Assembly (NCBI GenBank): GCA_049366815.1
Contig: JBMNCO010000209.1
Coordinates: forward strand, 1 to 49,463
DNA length: 49,463 nucleotides
Source of the DNA: CAYNYM01 sp049366815
GTDB lineage: Bacteria; Desulfobacterota; DSM-4660; Desulfatiglandales; HGW-15
Direction of reading: 5' to 3'
Positions 44,508-49,463 of the stretch are shown here, piece by piece. Below the pieces are notes generated by a model, which saw nothing but the letters and a program-made list of their open reading frames with translations, ran no database searches and had not been told where the DNA came from. The position numbers and the translations under genes are program-made. Position 1 is the stretch's first letter, and every line of letters starts with the position of its first letter.

Positions 44508-45124
44508 ATGAAGCGAAATATTGTATTTACAGCTATAATAGTCATGGTCTGTGCTATAGGAGCCTCAGTCGAGCAAGCCAGTGGCGAACCTGCAGGACCA
44601 CCCGGTGGGCTGGACGTGAACGTCGTCAATACACCAAATGTCAATATTGGCAACGTACCAAGCGTCACCGTCAAAAATGAAACATCCATTCCCGTGAAAG
44701 ACAGCAATCGACCAAAGCTAATCACGACCAGCACCCGGGTAGGTGCCTACAAAGATCAGTCGGAGAACACGAATCTTGCTAGTATTCCGACCTGCCCAGA
44801 TGGTGAGCACTTCTTGTTCTCGGGACTTTATGCAGCACCTAGCACGTACGATTCCCCAGATTCGGTTTCCCTGGGACCCTGGATTGTGAGCGTTGAAGAT
44901 GTATGGCAACTCTCCCAATCCGGTTTTTTCAGAGTACCTCTTAACGTCGGTTCTGAGGGACATTGGCATGCTTCTGTGGCTCTACCAGGGGCAGGAAGGC
45001 CCCTGATCCCGGCGTGAGCAGCACAGCTACGGTGAGAGTCAAATTGGCGTCTCCAGTTACGTCTTACAATGTGGAATTTGAAGTCCATATAACCGGCTTT
45101 TGCGGCACACCTTACATTCGTTGA
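44508..45124 (+). pseudogene. Exported protein gene with a frameshift
   Basis: The first frame encodes 169 aa: a signal peptide (MKRNIVFTAIIVMVCAIGAS), then GGLDVNVVNTPNVNIGNVPS, a motif seen in exported deltaproteobacterial proteins. It stops at 45017. A second frame from about 45000 runs on without a start and reads DPGVSSTATVRVKLASPVTS then FEVHITGFCGTPYIR, stop at 45124. This looks like the true C-terminus, so a one-base indel near 44985-45010 probably broke the gene. A sequencing error is the other option. Confidence 0.6.
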
Positions 45125-45360
45125 GATAAGTTATTCATTTCGGCTAAATCCCTTTTTGTCGAATTCGTCCGAGCTACTTTGAACCATGACCAATTATGCC
45201 GAGACGATAAAATTAATCATTCCGGCGTGCCCTGAACGGTCAATGCCAAAGATGGTGGTTGGGTTGGCAATCGAAACGGCTTCCCGGGTGTTTCTATCTC
45301 CAGGGAACCCTCGGAGGCGGCAACTTTAGTTTAGCAGCGCTTGAAGAAATCAAGGTACTG

Positions 45361-45720
45361 TCAATTTTTTTGTGTGAAATTCCTTTCAGCCAATTCCTTG
45401 AAGAAAGGCAGGTTCTTGGCACCTTTTCCTATAGGTTTTGATCTGCAGTAGACTTCCATCTTCAAACAGACAAATGCAAGAACAGTGTAGCAGGGCCTTT
45501 CTCCTGCAACGATCTCCATCGGTTTCGTTCTGCACTTGAATTCCTTGTTGAGTCCTTCGCGAATTCGTTTACCAATCGTCTTTTTGCGTCTCTCTGGAAC
45601 AATACGAAAGCCTCTTTTCCGGGGACTGACCTGAACTCCGCAATTTCGAGGGAGGGCTGAATTTGTGGTTCTTTGGATGGCATGTGCCAGACCAAAGTGC
45701 AACTTTCCATTGTAGAACTG
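45361..45720 (-). pseudogene. Truncated ORF, possible transposase C-terminal remnant
   Basis: On the minus strand one frame reads GKLHFGLAHAIQRTT, RKRGFRIVPERRKKTIGKR, KPMEIVAGERPCYTVLAFVC, LKMEVYCRSKPIG, NLPFFKELAERNFTQKN, stop. It is coding-like, basic, and has no proper start; stops lie just upstream. The look is of the end of a DDE transposase, but I cannot place the family. The rest of 45125-46043 holds nothing else that I can support. Confidence 0.4.
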
Positions 45721-46043
45721 TCAACCTCACAACGCCAATCCGAACCGCGAATTTTCATCAATTTAACAGTGAAACCATCTTACCCAAACAGATCAACGGA
45801 TCAGCCCAGGATCAGTGAAACTACTCGAACTGCATTGCTAATGGGGTTCAAACCCACCCAACACGTAGAAGCCCAAAACCAGAAAATAATGCACTCTTTG
45901 GAGGTATCGTGTCAGGTGTAAAATGACCCCCTTAGTAAGTGGATGATACGAGAAGAAGGGAGGTGATGATAACGCGAAAGCCTCTTTGTAAACGCTGAAC
46001 TGAAACTGAGTGCTGAATAATTCGAAAATCAAGGAGGTGTATT

Positions 46044-48254
46044 ATGCCTAGCCAAAAGAAGATTGTAGCCGTTGTTGTTCTTCTGTCCTGTTTGATTTTC
46101 AGTCCATCCATAGGATCGGCGGCAGACGAGATGTCCTGCACCGATCTCGCAGAGCAAATTCTGGCAGATCCGAACATCCTGTCAGCAACCTCGGTTATCT
46201 CGGGGACGACTAATCCTTATTGCCTGGTCAATCTGACGCAATATCAAGCCATTAACATCAGGGTGGGACTGCCGCTTAATGTTGTGGATGGCGGAACAGG
46301 CGGCATCCAGGGGGCGTGGAACGGCAAGGTCCAGAACAGTGGCGGCGGGGGGTTTGCCGGCAGCGTCGGCTCGGTAGCGAGCGCGGCTTCAAACAGGTAT
46401 GTTATGTCCTCCTGCGACACTGGCCACAGCAGGGCCTGGTGCAATGAAATCAATCCCGACACCGGCGAGCCCAACAGCCTGCCCAACTGCGGATCGAGCG
46501 GCGCAGGATTCGTCATCGATGGAGATGGCAATTTGATCGATTGGCAGGTTACAGACTTCATCACCGACAGTATTTACGCGCAGGTGACATGGGCCCTCGA
46601 CATCGCCGACCTCTATTACGGCAGGAAGCCGGACCGCAACTACTGGAGTAGCTGTTCAACCGGTGGGCGCCAGGGATTCGAGATGGCGCAGAAGTATGGC
46701 GATCTGTTCGACGGCCTCCTCGTCGGCGCACCGGCGATGAACTGGAACCGGTTCCAGACGGCTGAGCTGTGGCCCCCGGTCGTCGTGAGAAGCCTGGGGC
46801 TCCCTGGAACTCCCCCTACCCTTTCCACGGTCAAAAGCAACGCCGCGATCGCCGCAGCAGTCGCCGCCTGCTCCGAATACGGTGACGGGGTCCTCAACGA
46901 GCCGCGGAGGTGCAACTTCGATGCGCGCACGCTGATCTGCCCGGACGACGGGTCCAATCCTCCAAACTGCCTGACACCCGAGGAAGCGGACGCCATCAAC
47001 ATGATCTGGTATGGCCCGACCAACCCGCAAGGATACAGGCTCTGGGGCGGCCCCAGCATAGGGACGAGCTTCGGCACCATGCTTCCGGGTGGAAATCGTG
47101 CCTTCGGCTTTATGTATGACTATGAACGCTACTGGGTGCACCAGGATCCGGATTGGCCCTGGGAATCGCTCGCAGGTGAAGACTTCGAGGAAAAGTTTAC
47201 CGAGGAATTCAGATTCCAAGACCAGAAGTTCCAGGAGACGGCCTCGACCGACAGCACCGACCTTCACAAGATCATAGACCGTGGCGCTAAGATCATCCAC
47301 TATCACGGGATTTCCGATCCGCTGATCATCCCCTTCGGCTCCTACAACTATGTAAGTCGTGTCTTCGACCGCTACGGCGTGGCCGAGACGCAGACGTTCA
47401 TGCGCTCGTTCTTCTTACCGAACCAAGGTCATTGCGGCACGGCCGGCATCTCATTTTTCGACGCCCTGGTAAACTGGGTCGAGAACGGCGTGGCGCCGGA
47501 CTACTTCAACGGCAACGTGGGCTCCATGGCCAACCCCAGATATCGAAAGATCTGCAAGTACCCCGACGAAGCCGTGTACAACGGCGAAGGCCTGGATAAC
47601 TATGACAACTTCACCTGCCAAGTGAATGAGACCGAGCCTGCGGACCTCTGGGAGCATAGCAATCTCGGTCCTATTGTCTTGTGCAAGGACGTTGAAGTAT
47701 CTGCGTCGCCTACTGAATGCTCCGTAGCAACGGCATCGGTGGACAATGGGTCGTCCGATCGCTACGGCGATCCCATTGAACTCGTTCAGGATTCGACCGG
47801 GCCATTCTACCTTGGGTCCACGGTGGTCAAGCTGACAGGCACTGACTCGAGAAATGCTGTGAGCTCATGCGAGGCCACGGTGACGGTGGTCGACACGACT
47901 CCTCCGAGCATCTCAAGCGTTACGGCCTCCCCCGACGTTCTCTGGCCGCCGAACCACAAGATGGTTCCCGTGGCGGTGGATTTGTCGGTCACTGACGCGT
48001 GCGACGAAAATGCGGCCGACGGTTGCATGATCGTCTCGGTAGCGAGCAACGAGCCGATCGACGGGCCCGGTGATGGCAACACGGAACCCGATTACGAGAT
48101 CACGGGTGATCTTACCCTCAATCTCCGTGCCGAGCGGTCAGGCACGAAGAACGGACGAATATACATGGTCACCGTGGCCTGTACGGATGCGTCGGGAAAT
48201 AGCTCTAGCAATACGGTCGAAGTCACGGTGCCGCACGATCAGTCAAAGAAGTGA
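46044..48254 (+). CDS. Exported tannase/feruloyl-esterase-family hydrolase with HYR-like C-terminus
   Basis: The protein is 736 aa. AAGGAGGTG precedes the ATG, and a signal peptide ends near SIGSAADE. It is an alpha/beta-hydrolase of the tannase family, which cuts ester bonds of plant phenolics or aromatic polyesters. The CS-D-HC pattern is complete: Ser in SSCSTGGRQGF (about 203), Asp in GISDPLIIPFG (about 425), His in NQGHCGTAG (about 462); the cysteines bridge Ser and His. A lid holds a Cys-rich calcium-type loop (CSEYGDGVLNEPRRC). From about 560, HYR-like beta-sandwiches (VDTTPPSISSVTASPD, WPPNHKMVPV) follow. It lies inside the segment that splits the CRISPR repeat. Confidence 0.88.
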   Translation: MPSQKKIVAVVVLLSCLIFSPSIGSAADEMSCTDLAEQILADPNILSATSVISGTTNPYCLVNLTQYQAINIRVGLPLNVVDGGTGGIQGAWNGKVQNSGGGGFAGSVGSVASAASNRYVMSSCDTGHSRAWCNEINPDTGEPNSLPNCGSSGAGFVIDGDGNLIDWQVTDFITDSIYAQVTWALDIADLYYGRKPDRNYWSSCSTGGRQGFEMAQKYGDLFDGLLVGAPAMNWNRFQTAELWPPVVVRSLGLPGTPPTLSTVKSNAAIAAAVAACSEYGDGVLNEPRRCNFDARTLICPDDGSNPPNCLTPEEADAINMIWYGPTNPQGYRLWGGPSIGTSFGTMLPGGNRAFGFMYDYERYWVHQDPDWPWESLAGEDFEEKFTEEFRFQDQKFQETASTDSTDLHKIIDRGAKIIHYHGISDPLIIPFGSYNYVSRVFDRYGVAETQTFMRSFFLPNQGHCGTAGISFFDALVNWVENGVAPDYFNGNVGSMANPRYRKICKYPDEAVYNGEGLDNYDNFTCQVNETEPADLWEHSNLGPIVLCKDVEVSASPTECSVATASVDNGSSDRYGDPIELVQDSTGPFYLGSTVVKLTGTDSRNAVSSCEATVTVVDTTPPSISSVTASPDVLWPPNHKMVPVAVDLSVTDACDENAADGCMIVSVASNEPIDGPGDGNTEPDYEITGDLTLNLRAERSGTKNGRIYMVTVACTDASGNSSSNTVEVTVPHDQSKK

Positions 48255-48373
48255 TGGCCAAAGATGGATTATATGGTAAATATGGTACCAAGACCGTGAC
48301 GAGTGGTAGCCGACGTACTGTTTTGGATAGCAATGAAATAACATAGGCAATGTCCACAGTATGTACTTTCGGA

Positions 48374-48405
48374 AGACAGAGCCATTTTCTGGCTCTGTCT
48401 TTCTA
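48374..48405 (+). terminator. Rho-independent terminator of the esterase gene
   Basis: AGACAGAGCCA, a TTTTC loop, TGGCTCTGTCT, then TTCT. It lies 120 nt after the stop. Confidence 0.8.
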
Positions 48406-48703
48406 TAATGACATCTTTCAGTTGTTGAAACGATAGAACCCGAAAACAAAATGCTATATGATACCGACATTTTCATTTTCTTTTTCCTGTCTAATTTTAT
48501 TACACCGAAGGGCCATCAATAAATAAATCAACAAAAGAAGCAAAAATTGGTTCTTCGAGAGGGTCGTAAGCATAAACACCGGTGACAACTTGCCCCATTT
48601 TTTTGTCTTTATTTTCCAGTAATCACTTACTTTTTGTAAGACTTTAGCCAAAGTTTTACATGGATGCCCACGATCCGGGCCAAGAACAGGCCCCTGCAAT
48701 ACA
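48406..48703. other. AT-rich right end of the inserted segment
   Basis: About 300 bp. A minus-strand frame (48454-48699) is open but low-complexity and I do not call it. The last bases before the half-repeat read CCCCTGCAATACA. Confidence 0.4.
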
Positions 48704-49463
48704 CATGGGGAGCGACGAGGAAGAGGCCATTGAGTTCATACGGGAGCACATTTCAATCCACGCTCCCGCATGGGGAGCGACCGACCCGCACGGGAGGACC
48801 CTTTTATGGCCGCTGTTTCAATCCACGCTCCCGCATGGGGAGCGACGGAACATGGGCCGGTAACGCCCTAGCAGTAAGGGTTTCAATCCACGCTCCCGCA
48901 TGGGGAGCGACGTACGACGGCTAGCAACCAACAGGCGATTGCAACAGTTTCAATCCACGCTCCCGCATGGGGAGCGACTTGGAGGGGAAAGAGGATTTAT
49001 ATAATGAAATAGTTTCAATCCACGCTCCCGCATGGGGAGCGACCAACCCCCTAAATATATCCTGGTGCGCGGTGGAGTAGTTTCAATCCACGCTCCCGCA
49101 TGGGGAGCGACTGCCGACAATAGAGAGTGACCATTTAAGATATCGTTTCAATCCACGCTCCCGCATGGGGAGCGACATGATGGAAAATACAAGGGGCAGA
49201 GGTATGGTCTGTTTCAATCCACGCTCCCGCATGGGGAGCGACTGACAGCCGTCAAGATATCCAGTCCGTTGCCCCGGTTTCAATCCACGCTCCCGCATGG
49301 GGAGCGACTCAAGGCCGGCCTCACGACCTAATTGCGTTTGACGTTTCAATCCACGCTCCCGCATGGGGAGCGACTTGACCTCGACACCCTTCACGCCGGC
49401 GGATTCCAGTTTCAATCCACGCTCCCGCATGGGGAGCGACACGCCGTAAAACATTTGCGGGAT
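48704..49463 (-). CRISPR. CRISPR array, type I-C-like repeats, trailer end (runs off the window)
   Basis: Eleven full 32-nt repeats begin at 48750, 48815, 48880, 48947, 49012, 49080, 49145, 49211, 49277, 49343 and 49409 (plus-strand GTTTCAATCC to GGGGAGCGAC). A half-repeat lies at 48704-48716. Spacers are 33-36 nt; one is cut by the window edge. Only the first intact repeat differs (A for G at its first base). The reverse complement starts GTCGCTCCCC and ends GTGGATTGAAAC, the usual type I-C repeat sense, so transcription should run right to left and the leader and cas genes should lie beyond 49463. The degenerate repeat on the left marks the old end. No spacer matches this window by eye. Confidence 0.97.

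Larger units (their letters stand above)
43689..48710. mobile_element. Putative 5-kb insertion that splits the terminal CRISPR repeat
   Basis: The segment is bounded by two copies of CATGGGG: 43682-43688, the end of the left half-repeat, and 48704-48710, the start of the right half. Removing the segment and one copy restores a perfect 32-nt repeat followed by a 33-nt spacer of normal length. This fits insertion with a 7-bp target duplication. The ends share only a weak inverted similarity (TATTGCTAGGG near the left, TATTGCAGGGG when the right end is read inward). It holds a small Cys-rich protein, a frameshifted exported protein, a transposase-like remnant and a tannase-family gene. No intact transposase is visible, so the agent is unknown. 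Confidence 0.6.

Noticed and set aside
48454..48699. 81-aa minus-strand frame at the edge of the inserted segment
   Set aside because: Low complexity, no RBS, and it reads into the half-repeat region.
43663..48716. Spacer acquisition or Cas1-type integration as cause of the split repeat
   Set aside because: Cas1-Cas2 integration duplicates the whole repeat; here only 7 bp are duplicated and the insert is 5 kb.
48660..49454. Open frames with repeated RERGLK or STLPHGER peptides
   Set aside because: They are translations of the CRISPR repeats, not genes.

Overview
The window looks like a chromosome segment of a Gram-negative anaerobe, most likely a sulfate-reducer-like member of the Desulfobacterota (former Deltaproteobacteria). 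This rests on the gene mix: a molybdopterin oxidoreductase, a corrinoid/methyl-tetrahydrofolate methyltransferase set, many outer-membrane lipoproteins, an AmmeMemoRadiSam component, HDOD and PAC2 proteins, and a type I-C-like CRISPR array. Species assignment is inference.

Layout. 1-277: tail of a molybdopterin oxidoreductase. 382-11698 (minus): a tight five-gene operon of four lipoproteins (TPR-CsgG-like, YcfL-like, a small LpoB-like protein, LpoB) ending in an exported protein of about 2,466 residues. 11985-12415: a long palindromic element and a strong hairpin. 12424-17035 (minus): two exported proteases with the same C-terminal module. 17132-18200: a decay zone with IS3-type and IS91-type transposase remnants and a fragment of a second copy of the metalloprotease. 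18331-27000: MFS transporter, tRNA-Arg, an unknown protein, PAC2, sirtuin, histidine kinase, Memo-like protein and a site-2 protease. 27285-30268 (minus): a three-gene cassette with a stand-alone C39 peptidase lipoprotein, an outer-membrane barrel, and an exported precursor that joins a leader-like VRGQ motif to a phospholipase A2-like HD site. 30970-37024: HDOD protein, small protein, VWA protein, DUF3617 protein and a tandem CDP-alcohol phosphatidyltransferase. 37177-40008: methyltransferase II, corrinoid protein and methyltransferase I. 40328-43532 (minus): thiE-thiL-thiM plus two small unknown genes. 43663-49463: a CRISPR array whose terminal repeat is split by about 5 kb of other DNA.

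The strongest observations are three. (1) The last CRISPR repeat is cut in two: 26 nt of repeat at 43663-43688 and the remainder at 48704-48716 share a 7-bp direct duplication (CATGGGG), which is what an insertion into the repeat would leave. The inserted segment carries a Cys-rich small protein, a frameshifted exported protein, a transposase-like remnant and a tannase-family esterase. (2) The C39/barrel/PLA2-like cassette suggests a secretion or maturation route in which a Sec-exported preproprotein is cut in the periplasm by a C39 peptidase that has no ABC transporter. (3) The LpoB/YcfL/CsgG-like lipoprotein operon ends in a giant exported protein of unknown function.

A family of roughly 110-145-bp intergenic repeats occurs four times (near 19.6, 19.9, 27.1 and 32.3 kb).
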